DNA of 64,000 nt from Jaapia argillacea MUCL 33604 (GCA_000697665.1 KL197718.1:999099-1063098); one strand, 5' to 3'. Positions 10,666 through 22,372 are shown, counted from the stretch's first letter. Numbers and translations are program-made. The notes: generated by a model not told the origin, from the letters alone.

Positions 10666-12160
10666 CTACGAGTAATCCGAGTCGAGAGCAAGGGAATCAG
10701 AGTCATCATCCTCTCCAGCAACGGAAAACTTGGCGTCAACTTTCTTGAGACCCGGACATCTCTTCCGCAATTCCTTGGTGAGAGCTGAATGATAGTTCTC
10801 GACAGGATCCCTGAAATCCACTCTCATTCTGATCCTCGCAAGGGACCGAGGGAGGGACGCGACCAAACTTTCGACCAATATCTAGAAAAGAATGCGACTC
10901 AGGGAAAAGACGCGGGAAGATGTACCCCAGGGGACGCACCTCGTAAGAATGTTCCCTGTCAAGATCGGGTGAGTCGGGATAATGCCACACCCACATATCA
11001 AGGTGCTTCAATGATTGGAATCGTCGACCGATGCAGGCTAGCGTATGGACTAGGGGAGGGTGCGCGTGGAATGACAATGATTCCAAAGATAAGGGGTGTT
11101 GCAACTGCTCGAGCCGTGCTGTCAATTCAGAGGAAGGGATCGTCTGCATGATGGACAGTTCGCGAAGTGAGCTGGACGTGAAAGGCGAGAGCGACTCGAG
11201 CGTCCCATGGTAGACCTCGAGGTGAGGTAACAGGGAAGGGGCAAGGGGTGAAATGTTCCCAGTATTCCTCCGCCCTCGAGGACCTTGTGCGAAGTCACTC
11301 GGCGGGAATTCGAGAAGTCGGACATTTGGGAAGCAGCCGATAATCTCGGTGAGCAATGGTGAGGTAGCGACGTGGGACGGAAGGTCGAGATGCACCAACG
11401 CAGGAAACTTGAGATTAACGGGGGTAGGGAGAGTGGTGATGGATGACTGAGGATGATTGACCTCTATAACAGCAGAGCAAAGGCGAGATGGTTCTGTGAA
11501 ATACATGAAATCTCGAAACGATGGTGCGTCTTCTAATTCGTCAAGGATCAGGGTCGGGTGGGTGAACATCCCGTGCTGCCAAGAGTGGGTGATATGCTTG
11601 ATGGCGAGTTTTGGCAGATGCCGGGCAGCAACGATGGGACATTGGCGAAGAGTGAGGGAATCGAGAGATGATACCAATCGGACCCCCTCTAGCCGAGGGC
11701 GATCGAGGACAATCCCTTGGATTACTAAACCACGTAGGCCCTTGAACGCCGCTAGTGACGTGAAGAACGCTTCCACCAGAGCTTGCCCGAAATCCTTCAC
11801 ACCAATGACGGAGAACTTCCCTCGCTGAACAATCAACGACAGCGATTGTACCTTGCAAGCGAAGCGACTTCCTGCTATCCACTCAATCCGCCGCACCGGA
11901 TTCCGTGGCCCATCGCCGACGTCGACGGGCGGAATCCTCGGTCGATGGGTGCCAGGGGAGGAATCAAGTGAAACTGATCGAAATAACAAAGGTTGAGCAA
12001 TGACGCGGAAAAGTTGGCAAGTCAGGGAGATGTTGCGAAGAGTGCTTTGTTTCAAGATAAGATCAAAAATCCTATTCCAGAGTTCTGCAGGAATAGTGCT
12101 GGTACAAATGGTCGAGTCCATCGGTGTAATCAGAATATCGGGAGGGTACGAGGAGGACAA
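10666..12160 (-). CDS. F-box protein
   Basis: Two exons (12160-10940 and 10881-10666) joined across a 58-bp GTGCGT...CTAG intron encode 478 residues. The F-box lies at about residues 22-50 (STIPAELWNRIFDLILKQST), followed by RNISLTCQLFRVIAQPLLFR, as in basidiomycete F-box proteins. The rest is leucine-rich (for example LVHLDLPSHVATSPLLTEII), suggesting irregular LRRs that recognise a target for SCF ubiquitination. The C-terminus is acidic (GEDDDSDSLALDSD). Without the intron the frame would end in an unrelated tail, which supports the splice. The start at 12160 could instead be the Met at 12121. It is divergent from the PP4 gene with only 168 bp between. The target is unknown. Confidence 0.8.
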
Positions 12161-12328
12161 GGGAACAAGTCACAGGACTATGAAGTGTGACATGGGCGTG
12201 ACCAGTATCAGCAAACTTCCGAGTTCCGACCAACCCAACACCTTCCAATGTTACCCAGTTTCGGACCAGCCAAAACCGCTGATAACCTCGCAGGAACGTG
12301 AACATTCTCACCTTGGACCTTTCCTGCT
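12161..12328. promoter_or_regulatory. short bidirectional promoter region
   Basis: Only 168 bp separate the start codons of the minus-strand F-box gene and the plus-strand PP4 gene, so their 5' UTRs and core promoters must share this space. No TATA box or other element stands out. Confidence 0.45.
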
Positions 12329-13650
12329 ATGCCGAGTGACCTGGATAGGCGAGTTTCATCGCCTCTAGTTTTTTCCCGTAACTTTCCTAACATTCCCATC
12401 ACCAGACAGATCGAACAGCTTGGTCGGTGTGAACCCATATCGGAAGAGCAAGTGAAAGCTTTATGTTTGAAAGCTAGAGAAATCCTTATAGAGGAGGGAA
12501 ATGTACATGTTATCGACTCACCTGTTACGGTGAGTTTCGACTACATTCCGCACTTGATAGGTCCAACTGATGGCCTTGGTATCACCTTTGGGATTTGGAG
12601 ATATGCGGAGACATACACGGACAATTCTTTGATTTGATCGAGCTTTTCAAAGTGGGAGGACAGTGTCCCGAGACGAATTACCTCTTCATGGGTGCGTGTC
12701 CCATCATATCTCATCACCAACTTGACCTCGAACTGCTGTTACGTTTACAGGAGACTTTGTCGACCGCGGTTTCTACAGCGTCGAAACCTTCCTCCTCCTC
12801 CTCGCCCTCAAAGTCCGATACCCCGAACGCATCACTCTCATCCGTGGTAACCACGAATCTCGACAAATCACTCAAGTATACGGATTCTACGACGAGTGTC
12901 AGAGAAAGTATGGGAGCAGTAACGTATGGAGATGGTGTTGTGAAGTGTTTGATTATTTGGCGTTGGGAGCTATTGTGGACGGGAGGGTGTTTTGCGTACA
13001 TGGGGGTTTGAGTCCCAATTTACAGGCGATTGATCAGGTATGTGGGTTTTCGCTGTGCAATGGGTGTGCAATGGGTACTTACTAGCTTGAAGATACGCGC
13101 TATTGACAGGAAACAAGAGGTCCCACACGATGGACCAATGTGCGACCTGCTCTGGTCGGATCCTGATGGTAAGATCATCAAACCAAACGCCGTATCCCAT
13201 CAACTGAGGGCCAAACAGATATCCAAGGATGGGGTCTTTCCCCACGAGGAGCAGGCTTCCTCTTCGGCGCTGATATCACCAAAGGTTTCGCTCACAACAA
13301 CGCAATCGACTTGATCGCACGAGCACATCAACTCGCAATGGAAGGATATAAATTGATGTTTGATAAAACTATTGTGACAGTATGGAGCGCTCCAAACTAT
13401 TGTTATCGGTGAGTTCTTGTTATCCATTCCCTTGAACCGCGTTGCTGATATGGTTTATTTAGGTGCGGTAATGTGGCATCTATCCTCGAGCTGGATGAGC
13501 ATCTTGGCCAAGAATACAAAGTCTTCCAGGCGGCGCCATCCGTAAGTCGTTCACCCTTTTTCTTCGGCCCGTGCCTGCCTAACTCTTACTCCCCGATAGG
13601 ACGTACGCTCCATACCGACAAAACGGCCACCGGCGGACTATTTCTTATGA
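12329..13650 (+). CDS. serine/threonine protein phosphatase PP4 (Pph3-type) catalytic subunit
   Basis: Eight exons (12329-12348, 12406-12529, 12601-12691, 12751-13037, 13093-13168, 13219-13408, 13463-13541, 13600-13650) give a 305-residue protein, close to the usual 307. It opens MPSDLDRQIEQL. The metal-binding motifs GDIHG, GDFVDRG and RGNHES are all present, as are the later histidine motifs CVHGGLSP and [16 protein letters not shown] and the C-terminus ADYFL mark the PP2A/PP4/PP6 group; [12 protein letters not shown] is nearest to PP4. PP4 dephosphorylates targets such as phosphorylated H2A in DNA-damage recovery and works with regulatory subunits. The first intron appears to start with GC (AG|GCGAGT). 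PP2A or PP6 remain possible by eye, but PP4 fits best. Confidence 0.9.
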
Positions 13651-14843
13651 GCATCACTTGCTGCTCCGCATCCGTGGCCGTGTATATATATTGCTGTGAT
13701 TGCTTTGGTGTATTTCTTGCTTGGTAGAGTTGTATTCGCACATGTCCTGCCCATGGCTACGAAATTCCCGCTACTTTAGTAGTGGGTCTTGTAGTGAGGT
13801 ACAGTTTGCAGAGCCCCCGCCATTTTTCGGCTGCTTATCAATCTGTGACTTTCTGTGACCTCACTCATCGTGCCCATTACGTTCATCGTCTCCAACGCTT
13901 TCTCTTAGACTTCATCCCACTGTCTGCGACCCATCTGTGACGGTCTCCACTGGCCAGTCGAATACCCGAGCAAGTCTTGTCAATCTTTGTTTGCTCTGTC
14001 CCTCGCACCCATGATTTTTTTTAGCAGTACCAGCCGGGATATCGAATGGGCACACCCTTCTGATGTCGATATTACCATGACCCCTGCCTCGTCTTTCTTT
14101 ATCTTCATATCGAACGAGTGTCTTTCGCACTCCTGGCATCCCTCACACCTCGGTAACAACTGACAAAAAATTAATCCTTGATGATCATGTCTCAATTGCC
14201 CTTAGCCAATCGACGCCAAACTGATACGATCCACGAGCAACTAAACCCCAGCAAAGCCTGCCATGGGCTATCATCTGCGAGCGAAATCTGGCTGTGCTTC
14301 TTTCACCTCACTTTTCATGATCACCATCTTCGTATTCTGTCATGCCCAGTGCTCCATTTTTCGGAGCCTTGTCTACCGCACAATCGCACCTGTGTACGAG
14401 CTTGGTACGAGCATGGATACTTTGCTGTGACCATGTACTTCTCAATATATTCCTATGTTGTCGAAGAGTAGCGGGCTCTGCCGCTCATGCGGCCTTTCGC
14501 GTTATCCTTGGTTGGCTGTAGCAAGGCGGCTATATTGTGTCACGAATGTCACAGTCACAACCACAGTCACAACGCAGTTCCGACCTGTCCTTGTAGAACC
14601 TTATAGACGTAGTTGCGTACCTTTCCGTCGACCCCGCAACCGCCAAGTTCCCTTCTTGTCTTGTCTGACAATAAACTCTAAGCCTCTTGAGCACCCCCAC
14701 CTGACTCTTGCGGTTATTCTCAGCCCAGGACTTACATCGCGCCGCTCGCCAGTCTCTGCACAGCAGAACGGACTCTTCCCCTCCTCGTTGGATCAACTCA
14801 GTTATTGACCCAGCAATCAATCAATCTGATCCCAGTACTTCCA
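13651..14843. other. stretch with no gene recognised
   Basis: This holds the PP4 3' UTR and about 1 kb in which open frames are short and match nothing I know. I looked for tRNA-like boxes and found none that pair properly. Confidence 0.4.
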
Positions 14844-15075
14844 TGATAGAACATCGAGAACTCGAAAAGCCATCGGCTCCCTCGTCAGCCTACGTACAAC
14901 AGAACTCGGACGACATCGCCCTAGTCGATTCTCACACCCCGGAACCCTATAAGCGCCCACAATGGTCCTGCAGCATTGACCTCCCAGCGCTTAGCACGAT
15001 CTTACCTGGTGGATCTACCCAGCATTCATCGATAAACTCAGCCGAGTTGAGATGTCGGCGTACGTCCTCTTTTCC
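14844..15075 (+). CDS. unrecognised short open frame, possible first exon
   Basis: An ATG at 14844 opens a frame reading MIEHRELEKPSAPSSAYVQQ and then DDIALVDSHTPEPYKRPQWS, with protein-like composition. It is followed by a GTACGT donor-like site near 15060. No continuing exon is clear, because the dispersed repeat begins at about 15165. It may be the 5' end of a gene split by that insertion. No function can be given. Confidence 0.25.
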
Positions 15076-15164
15076 GCACTGAATACCTTGATTCTGCGTG
15101 TCTTTTCCTTTTCTGGGAGTTCTGGGCTCTCTGTAGGGTTCTATATTGTGATTTACGACTGATT

Positions 15165-15675
15165 ACCTCTTTTTTTGGTGGGGAGGCGTGGTGGTAGATG
15201 GTTCAGTGGCGAGGCCACCTTGAGAGATCCCTGCCAGTGGTGTACTCGCGTCCTTTCATATGTATCTGTGTGGTACGCACCGAATCAACTTGGTTGGGTA
15301 TTCCGGATCCTGGACCCGACTGTCGTTCCCGTCGGCCTAGTCTTCGGCAAGTTGGCTTCATTCCGGTATCCGATTCGCTCCTGCTTTCTCATACTTATCA
15401 TCAAAATAGGACCTCGTACCAAACTTCCACAATCTGGGCGAGTAGGTGCAAAGGTCGGTGCCGGATGATCGTTCTCGTCGAGAATGATCTTCCGCCACAG
15501 ACCCCTGCACCCATCTCCAGCGTTCACTCGCCTCGTTCCGAGCAAACAGCCTCCACCATCTTGCTGAGTAGGTGCAAAAATCGGTGTCGGATGATTACTC
15601 TCATCGAAAATGATCATCCGCCACAGAGTCCTGCACCCTTCCCAACAATACTCCACGTTCACTCGTCTTGTTCTG
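15165..15675 (-). repeat. dispersed repeat, one full and one partial copy, inverted
   Basis: Read on the minus strand, a partial head copy (15675-15560) precedes a fuller copy (15530-15165). They share TCTGTGGCGGAAGATCATTC-like heads, GATGATAAGTATGAGAAA bodies, ACCACTGGCAGGGAT and the A-rich end (CCCACCAAAAAAAGAG) with the copies at 5 kb and 9 kb. The two heads are about 115 bp apart and similar in sequence, so tandem growth at the head end is a habit of this family. The long open frames here are by-products of the repeat. Confidence 0.7.
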
Positions 15676-16369
15676 CAGGTTATGACCCACAGCGAATCAT
15701 TGTTATGGCGAACTTGGGAGAGCAAGCAAGGGGCATGGGAGTTGGGTATTATCCTCCCCAGGAGAGGGCTTGTTATACTGCCTGTGAATCCCGCTTTGGC
15801 AGAGAGCTGTACATGCTGCGCTGCAGATCAAGAACGGGCCAGTTGCCAAAGCACTCCAAGGTGGTTGTGGCGAAGAACGATCTGTCCAAGTCACCCACGG
15901 GCGCTTACCGTTTCCGTCAGTCAAAGCCAAGTGACGGAGCTGTGCTGGGACTTCCTTGATAGGAGGTAAGTGGATTCTCGTTCTCGTATTGTCTTCCTTT
16001 GGTTTTCCCGCTTCACGCGTTTGGTCTGGCGCCGGTGCACTGCTTTTCACACTGGCGGTGACTCGGGAATCCGGATATGGGTATGCTTCCATGAAAGTTC
16101 GGATTGCTGTGGTGGAGGGAGTGTACGTAGGTTTGTTTGTTGTATATGGGATTGTGTGGCGAAGTGGTGGATGGGAGCCGTTGCGGGCTTCGTAATGTTG
16201 ACGGATCACTGTGCCATTTCACTTTTCGCGCGGAGGCAATGTTCAGAAATGATTATCACTAGTATTATCCCATTATCCCTCCTTGTAGAAATGGGTCCGA
16301 CTAACATGTTCGCCTCTGCCTTCTCTTGGACATGGATCTGCGGTTCGGTACCTTATGTCAAGGTGGCTG
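15676..16369. other. stretch with no gene recognised
   Basis: Open frames occur on both strands, but none has recognisable motifs. A weakly hydrophobic plus-strand frame (15956-16195) could be a membrane segment, without further support. Confidence 0.3.
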
Positions 16370-16802
16370 TCAGTTCCATCTCCTCTCCCCCGAAGTCGTG
16401 GAATTCATATCCACATTTCGTTGGATCTAAAGGAGCAACTCTGAAGAACGTCCAGTGTTTCCTGAAACTACACGTTTCTACACCATCGTGATCGACTCGC
16501 GGGGATGGATGCTAACATTTGGTGAAAGAGTGCCTTTGAAATATCGCCATTGTGCTCCATGACTGAAGGGCAAAATTACGCCCCCCAACTTCCCACTTTG
16601 GGATCACAGGTGCGTCTCTCAACCAAGCAGGTACATTCAAGCTGAGGATGTTGCTGGGTCCTGCTAGTTTTACGTGTCCAATGCAATCCATTGAAATCCC
16701 CGAGCCTGAAGCATCGTCTCCACTCATGGAAGGAAAGTAAAACATCTCAAAACCCGTAAAAATAATACGTATATTGAACGCCCGGTCTGGATTAGTGCCC
16801 AC
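16370..16802 (-). pseudogene. fragment of an unknown gene X, copy 1
   Basis: The minus-strand frame from 16802 contains IIFTGFEMFYFPSMSGDDAS, then GHVKLAGPSNILSLNV. Further down, KHWTFFRVAPLDPTKCGYEF (about 16465-16406) also looks like protein. The first part aligns with a short frame downstream of the second protease (22345-22190: IIFEIFYSTCMEEDDALDS). Gene X is therefore a third member of the duplicated unit. I do not recognise it; both copies look incomplete. Confidence 0.35.
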
Positions 16803-16838
16803 CCTCGTCCCGATATGTCTCTGAATAACCAGAACCCT

Positions 16839-19039
16839 TCAGTAAAGCACCTCGTTGTGAGTGGTATTGGGCACAGGTTTATACCCAACGTTCTTGCTCC
16901 CTCTCATAACGAAGAAACAAAGAAGGGCAATCGGCGCTATGATAGCGCCTAGGAGGCCAATGATGATGTATGAATTCCTCAATAGGTCTGAGTTGAGGGC
17001 CGATGATGGGGAAGATGGTGACGACGGGGATGACGGGAAAACGGCGGCGGCGGCGGCGTTGACCGTCGAATCTAGTTTGTTAGGAAGATGGATTCGTGGT
17101 TAAAAGGGGACGGAGTGCGGGTAAAGGGTGGAAATGGCATTACCGGGTGTAGCGACATTTGTGTTTCCGTGCTGGGCGATGTAAGCGTTGATGCGAGCTT
17201 GATTCAACTGGTCGAATTCCGCCGATGCTTTGGCCGAGTCCGTAGTCTACGCGGACAAATTAAGATCAAGTTTGACACCAAGTCCCCCCTAAAACTGGGA
17301 AACGTACCGACAAAAGCTTTATGAAAGGATCGGTGTCGCCTGGAGTGGCCCATTTTCCAAAGTCGTACATTGCGTAGACATTACGAAGGAAGGAATCACC
17401 AAGGGTGACCTCTACAAGCGAGGCCGCCTTTTGAGTACAGATCATCAGATCGAGTGAGAAATCCTGCACCAGATAAGGAGCCAGATGCTTGATCTTGTCC
17501 ACCGAAAGCACCAAGACATATTGTTTCGTTTGAACCATCGACTATGTCGACTATGTACGTGGCGTCCAGTGGGTGGATCGCGAATGTTTGACCGCCAAAA
17601 ATAAAGCTGACCTCGATCTTGCTTTCGCAGGGCACTTGCCAACCCATCCAGCTGAGCTGGGCACCATCGACGTTGCTGTAAATGGCGTTGGCGTAATAGG
17701 TTGGGACTTGTGCTGAGAGCCGGTGAAAAATGAATTTATCCGAGTGCATTTTAATGTGTTGGGCGAAACCCACTCACACAGAGAATTCCCGGTATCCAAT
17801 AGGGCAATAGTTTGACCAGATCCAACCGTCGGGTTCACACTAACGAGGCGGCGCAAGGTTGCCCATTCAACGAACATTGATGGATGAATCAAGGAAGGAC
17901 TTACAATATCGAATGGCCGTTGTATGTCGTGCCGTTGACGACAATCCCATCCATCGCTATGGTCCACTCCGGCGAGGTGTCGGAAATCTGAGCGACCTTC
18001 AACATAGGCGATTGATTGATAGCATCTAACCCTGGTCCTATTTCGCCTATGCACGGAATCTGAGTTAATAATCATCCCATCGCTAGCGAAAGATGGAAGG
18101 TACCGATGGTGAAGACCCCTCCGGCTGTGACTCCCAGATCAGAATCCCTGGACAGTTGGACAGTGATGAAATTGGGTTCTTTGGGGTATATCGTGAATAC
18201 CTGTGATGCGCAAAAATTACTTCAGAATTTGAGGGCGGTGAATGTCCTTGTGATGAACTGACATTGTCGAGGAAAGAGGCTGGGTTATAAGTGGAGTTTA
18301 CTACTCCCCATGACTCTAATTCTCCTAATGTCGTTGCAACAGTCGAAAGGCCAGGACTAGTAAGTATACCAAAGTTTAGTGACGAGGAAATTTTTCGTGA
18401 AAAAAGATCAGTCCACTCACGGTCCTAAGCCGAGGAGGCCTTTATCGCCAGAGGTTACAGCACTGCTTCCAGGAGCTGAAACTAATAGACAATGTGCAAT
18501 TCGAAAGAGGCGACACTCGGAGAAGATAGTCAGTCACGCACTGAATGTCTGATTATCCACTGTGTAATCCCCAAACTGAACGGAACCAGCAAGGATTGGG
18601 CCTTGGGCAGACGAACCATCCCTGACGTTCGAAAATTCATTAAGCATCCTCTTGGTACGCGAGAGAGTCAGCGAGGATTACTTACACGTATCCTATGAAC
18701 CCCGTGATTCCAGTATTCGCAAATCCGGACAGGTCAACTCCCGTTGTATCCAACCAAAGGTCCGAGCTCCCAGTATCAAGCTGAACCTAGATTTCTCCCA
18801 ACATACAAGTCAGTTCCGAACATCCGACAAAATCATAATCTTGGGAATCCCACCTCATAAGGTTGGCCATTGACATAGATGGTACCGACGTAAATGTCAT
18901 TACTATCTCTGCCATTAACGTTTATGAAGTTGAAAGACGTCGAATGAGATGGGTCCCTGCGAAAGGGAAGGCGGTAGCTATTGGAAAGGGTTGCCAGGAG
19001 CGAGAGCAGGCTCAGAGATGTAAAGCATAGCAATCGCAT
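16839..19039 (-). CDS. A1-family aspartic protease, C-terminally membrane-anchored, copy 1
   Basis: A signal peptide (LLCFTSLSLLSLLATLSNS) opens the protein at 19039. After YVGTIYVNGQPYE and an intron comes the first catalytic motif, DTGSSDLW (Asp codon 18777-18775), then GLLGLGPPGLSTVATTL. The second catalytic Asp is in ALLDTGNSL (codon 17796-17794). PLDATYIVDIVDG and SFLRNVYAMYDFGKWATPGD are typical of basidiomycete secreted proteases of this group. A transmembrane segment near the end (NSYIIIGLLGAI, then CFFVMRGSK) suggests a yapsin-like anchored enzyme. About nine short introns interrupt it. Compared with copy 2, a small deletion near the 3' end changes frame and stops the protein after NEVLY at 16839, shortening the cytosolic tail only. 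The catalytic core looks intact. Confidence 0.8.
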
Positions 19040-19680
19040 CGCCGGCTGTGGTGGTTGTTGTGCGAGGAGTGGAAACGCAAGCTGGGGTTTTCAGGCAAAA
19101 ACCTCAAGACACAACCCTCGGTAAATGCGTTGCCCCGAGATGGGCCAACGCGCTGGATATTGTAGATTGCTGAATACACGTGTAGCCCTTGGAACGGTTA
19201 GACTCATCAAGGCACCAGATATGACACAGCCACGACGAGCTAAAACCTCCAGGTTCCTGACCGTTCCTGAACCCACTCTGCAAGACACAAGGGACAAATT
19301 TGATCTCTTCTCACTATAGCTCGAGTCATACGCTGATAATCTGCCAGGGGCGAGGAGTGGTTGTGAAGTCAGTCAACCAACGAGGTCTTGCCGCCGAACA
19401 TGGAACTGGTGCTCTGCGCAAGAAGTCTTCGGACGTCGATTTGGGATTCTAATCAAAGTCGTGCTCTATTTATTGCATCATTGCAATTGATATATGATCT
19501 TTTGTTTGGAAAACATGATCCAGCGGTGTACACTCCTGTTTTCTAGTTAAGTCTCCGTGGGTTGATTCAAGTCTGACAGGTAAGGTAGATTCCAGTGATC
19601 CAAACGACTTACAAGATGTCCGATAACCAAATACTATGTCACCAGAGATCAAGGCCGCTTTGGCGAATGAGAGGTTTGGT
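19040..19680. other. spacer between protease 1 and F-box copy B
   Basis: Upstream region of protease 1 and 3' flank of F-box B. It is alignable with 24624-25256 and, inverted, with 8097-8666 and 9280-9320. Open frames are not conserved between the copies, so I read it as non-coding. Confidence 0.5.
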
Positions 19681-21770
19681 TTACGAGTCTGGTCCAATGT
19701 GGAGATCAAGGCCCGAAGCAACACATACTGCAAGCCCATCGCGGATATATTCCCGAATCCCTCCTGGGTTAAGTTTGGGTGTTATGACACGAACGCTGCG
19801 GAGACAGGCAGCGGGGTTGGTGGATGAAACTGACGCCTCGTGTTCTGTGTATGACGGGGCGCAACGCGAAAATACTAAACGTATCACGTCATCCAGCTCA
19901 GACGCGGGGTCGTCAGCCATGCGACTACACTTGATAAAGGTTGTCAATGTCTGCAGACGTGCCAATGGACTTCCATCGAGGCTGTCTGAGTTGAGGTGGA
20001 GAGCCCCCAGAAGTTTCCTTTCTTCTGGAGGTATAGGAATGATTATTGTGAGACGAATGTCGGTGATGATGGACAAGCAAGGAAGAATCTCGATCCACTC
20101 CTTCTGGAGGTCCGCCGTCTTTGAGTGTGACCCTATGCCGCTAATGTGGTAGAGTACAGGAGCAAGCACGAATAGCAGAGTAGTAGATGATAATATGATG
20201 CGAAGCGATGTGGGTGAAAGCGCTTGCGCTTTCCGGTCCCACTGTGTGGACACTGGACTCTGCACCTAGAGAGAAGACGAGGTGAGCTGCGAGGGTGGGT
20301 GGGGAGTCTCGCAGTCGAACCCGGATCAACTTGGGGATACAGTACACAGTGAGCTCACAGCTGTGAGACAATTTGCTGTAGCTGCGAGGTGATGGAGCTG
20401 GCGACAAGGGAGAGGAGGGTGGGGGAAAAGAAAGCGGCAGAGCCGGATTGGTATGCTGCAGGCAGGCGTCGTCGCGGTACGAAGACAAGAGAGCCGTGCC
20501 GCGCCTGCCGCTCGCTCAAAGACTAAGTTCTACCCCTTCCCTCGTGCCTCAGTACGTATTAGAACTGCAATCAACGTGTTGAGCGTGCATGATGATGAGC
20601 TCATCCAATTCCCCAGAGCTGGTATCGAGTCCAAGCCACAGACAACGAATGCGAGCTCCTTGAGACTCGGAGCTTCCAGGCTTCCGAAGAAAAGGATGTC
20701 ATCGGAAGTCGTGGTTACGGAGAGGAAGTAGAGTTTTGGCAGTACGATCGGGGCGCATTCGGCTGAAGCCACATGTTGTCGCGGATATGGACAGATGATC
20801 CAACAATGCGTCAGCTCAACGCATTGCCTCAAGACTTCAAAACATGTCTGGAAGGCATATACACCGGGATTATCCTAGGGGGTCGCATCGCCGAGCCGGA
20901 GGTGTGTTAACTGACGCCAAGGAAAGGGTAGGTCGGAGGGGTGCCAGTATTGATTGAGAGAAAGAGATCTCAATCTCGGCGCTATGAAAATCTCGATATC
21001 ACGTAACGATGGCATGGGGAGCCCCCTCTGTATGTTGGTTTGGCGAATCGAGAGGGTCACAAGAAGAGGGCCACCACTTGCCATACTCTGCAAGAGAGTA
21101 ATCAGGTCCGAGGAGTCACGACCCCGATTGCAGAGGTAGACATTTCGAAGTCGGTGAACGTGCGGACAGAGCGTGCTGAAAAAGGTTCCTCTGGGCGTAT
21201 TATAGTGAGCTACGGCTCTCGCAGTGATTTTCAAAGGGGTGTTATTGCCAGATCTGGAGAGTACACTCTCCAGTCTAGCTTCGACCACCCTGTTCTCTTT
21301 TGATCTATCAACACCTTCGCCTCTATATCAGACCAAGTTTCAGGACTGAACCCAATTTGCCTCCAGTACACGCAGACGTGCATGAATGGATCCTCAATGG
21401 GATCGAGATGTGTGATGGGAGCCCTGGCCATTATAAAAATTTTGGCAAGGATTTCTGGAGGAAGTCGGCGAATGGGGGAAGAGAACGACGCGAAGACTTC
21501 CCTATGCCGACGTGCTAATTCCAACTGCTGAGAAACGTGGTCCATTCCTTGCTGGAGCTCTTCCATGCGAGCGTTAAAGGCATTGATGTCGTTTTCTGCT
21601 CGGAGTATTTTGCTGGAAAGATCTACGCCAGGGAATGATGTCGAGTTTGAGCGCAAAGCCTCAAGGAAGGGCTTTAGATCCACGTTACTGTTCTTGGTGG
21701 ATGCAACTCATTGGTTACATCTGAGTGACTGTTTCATTGGTATAACGTGTAGTAACTCACGGGTACCCAT
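19681..21770 (-). pseudogene. F-box/LRR-like protein, copy B (interrupted)
   Basis: A 10-nt exon (21770-21761, ATGGGTACCC) and a 54-bp intron lead to an exon starting at 21706. From there MGT...NSNVDLKPFLEAL runs through a coiled coil to the F-box (LPPEILAKIFIMARAP) and the leucine-rich part. The frame meets TAG after LTHLRLGDATP (about 20875). Further on it is split by roughly 450 bp of foreign sequence (20121-20571), after which DLQKEWIEILPCL resumes and runs to HIGPDS at 19681. CpG density is normal; by hand count, the 300 bp around the F-box have about 16 CpG against 3 in copy A. It is probably non-functional, although a truncated F-box protein could still be made. Confidence 0.75.
20121..20571. 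mobile_element. about 450-bp insertion in F-box copy B, unclassified
   Basis: Copies A and C are continuous across this point (TCCTTCTGGA...GCCGTCAAC), whereas copy B has about 450 bp between CCGTC and AACGTGTTGAG. The insert has no clear inverted ends and no obvious target duplication. It contains GGGTTCGACTGCGAG on the minus strand, which resembles a polymerase III B box, but no matching A box or tRNA fold. Its class is unknown. Confidence 0.5.
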
Positions 21771-22189
21771 CTTGACTTCTGGAAGGTGGGGGATCGATAG
21801 TACTGGGATTATCTCTCGACGGGAAACGGTCTCAATGTAGCCATTGAGACGCTTTGCGCAACTGTCCGTGGATGAAACTTGCTGGTTACTTCTCAGCGAT
21901 TTACGCTCGGGAAAACTATAATATCGGTGACTCACGGGTAGCCATTTTGAAATCTAGACAACTTGGGTTCGAAAGACAACAGCCTTGGAAGGGTTCAATA
22001 GGAAGCTCCTCGCAGATTATGTTGATAAGTTATACTTGCCTCGATGACTTGGACAACTTAGCGTGGTGCTTGAAACTGGAGATGGCGGCTTGAGACAAGG
22101 CTTCAGCGCATCATCACCATCGCCACATGCACCACCATCGTCGTCAGTTCACACACGAGGTTATTGAGCCCCTTGAAAGCATGATTTTA

Positions 22190-22345
22190 AGTATTGCGAT
22201 CGGGTTTAAGCGAGAACACAGTCCCGTCCAGTAACTTCAAGTCGTACTGACACATTTCCGAGTTGATGAAAACAACCGAATCCAAAGCATCGTCTTCCTC
22301 CATACAAGTACTGTAGAATATCTCGAAGATTATCTCATTTAGATA
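22190..22345 (-). pseudogene. fragment of unknown gene X, copy 2
   Basis: A short minus-strand frame reads YLNEIIFEIFYSTCMEEDDA, then VVFINSEMCQYDLKLLDGTV and FSLKPDRNT before a stop. It lies just 3' of protease 2, as the similar fragment at 16802-16512 lies 3' of protease 1. The frame is protein-like, but no start or family is evident. Confidence 0.3.
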
Positions 22346-22372
22346 AGTTGTACACCGGCCATCTAGTCAGGA

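Noticed and set aside
15435-15665. CRISPR-like or minisatellite array
   Set aside because: Only two imperfect copies of about 115 bp are present and they belong to the dispersed repeat; the organism is eukaryotic.
15198-15959. Plus-strand open frame of about 250 codons
   Set aside because: It runs through the inverted dispersed repeat and its tandem heads; the apparent internal protein repeat is only the DNA repeat translated.
20290-20340. tRNA or tRNA-derived SINE in the insertion of F-box copy B (GGGTTCGACTGCGAG on the minus strand)
   Set aside because: The flanking bases do not form a T-arm stem, no A box is found at the right distance, and no cloverleaf can be drawn.
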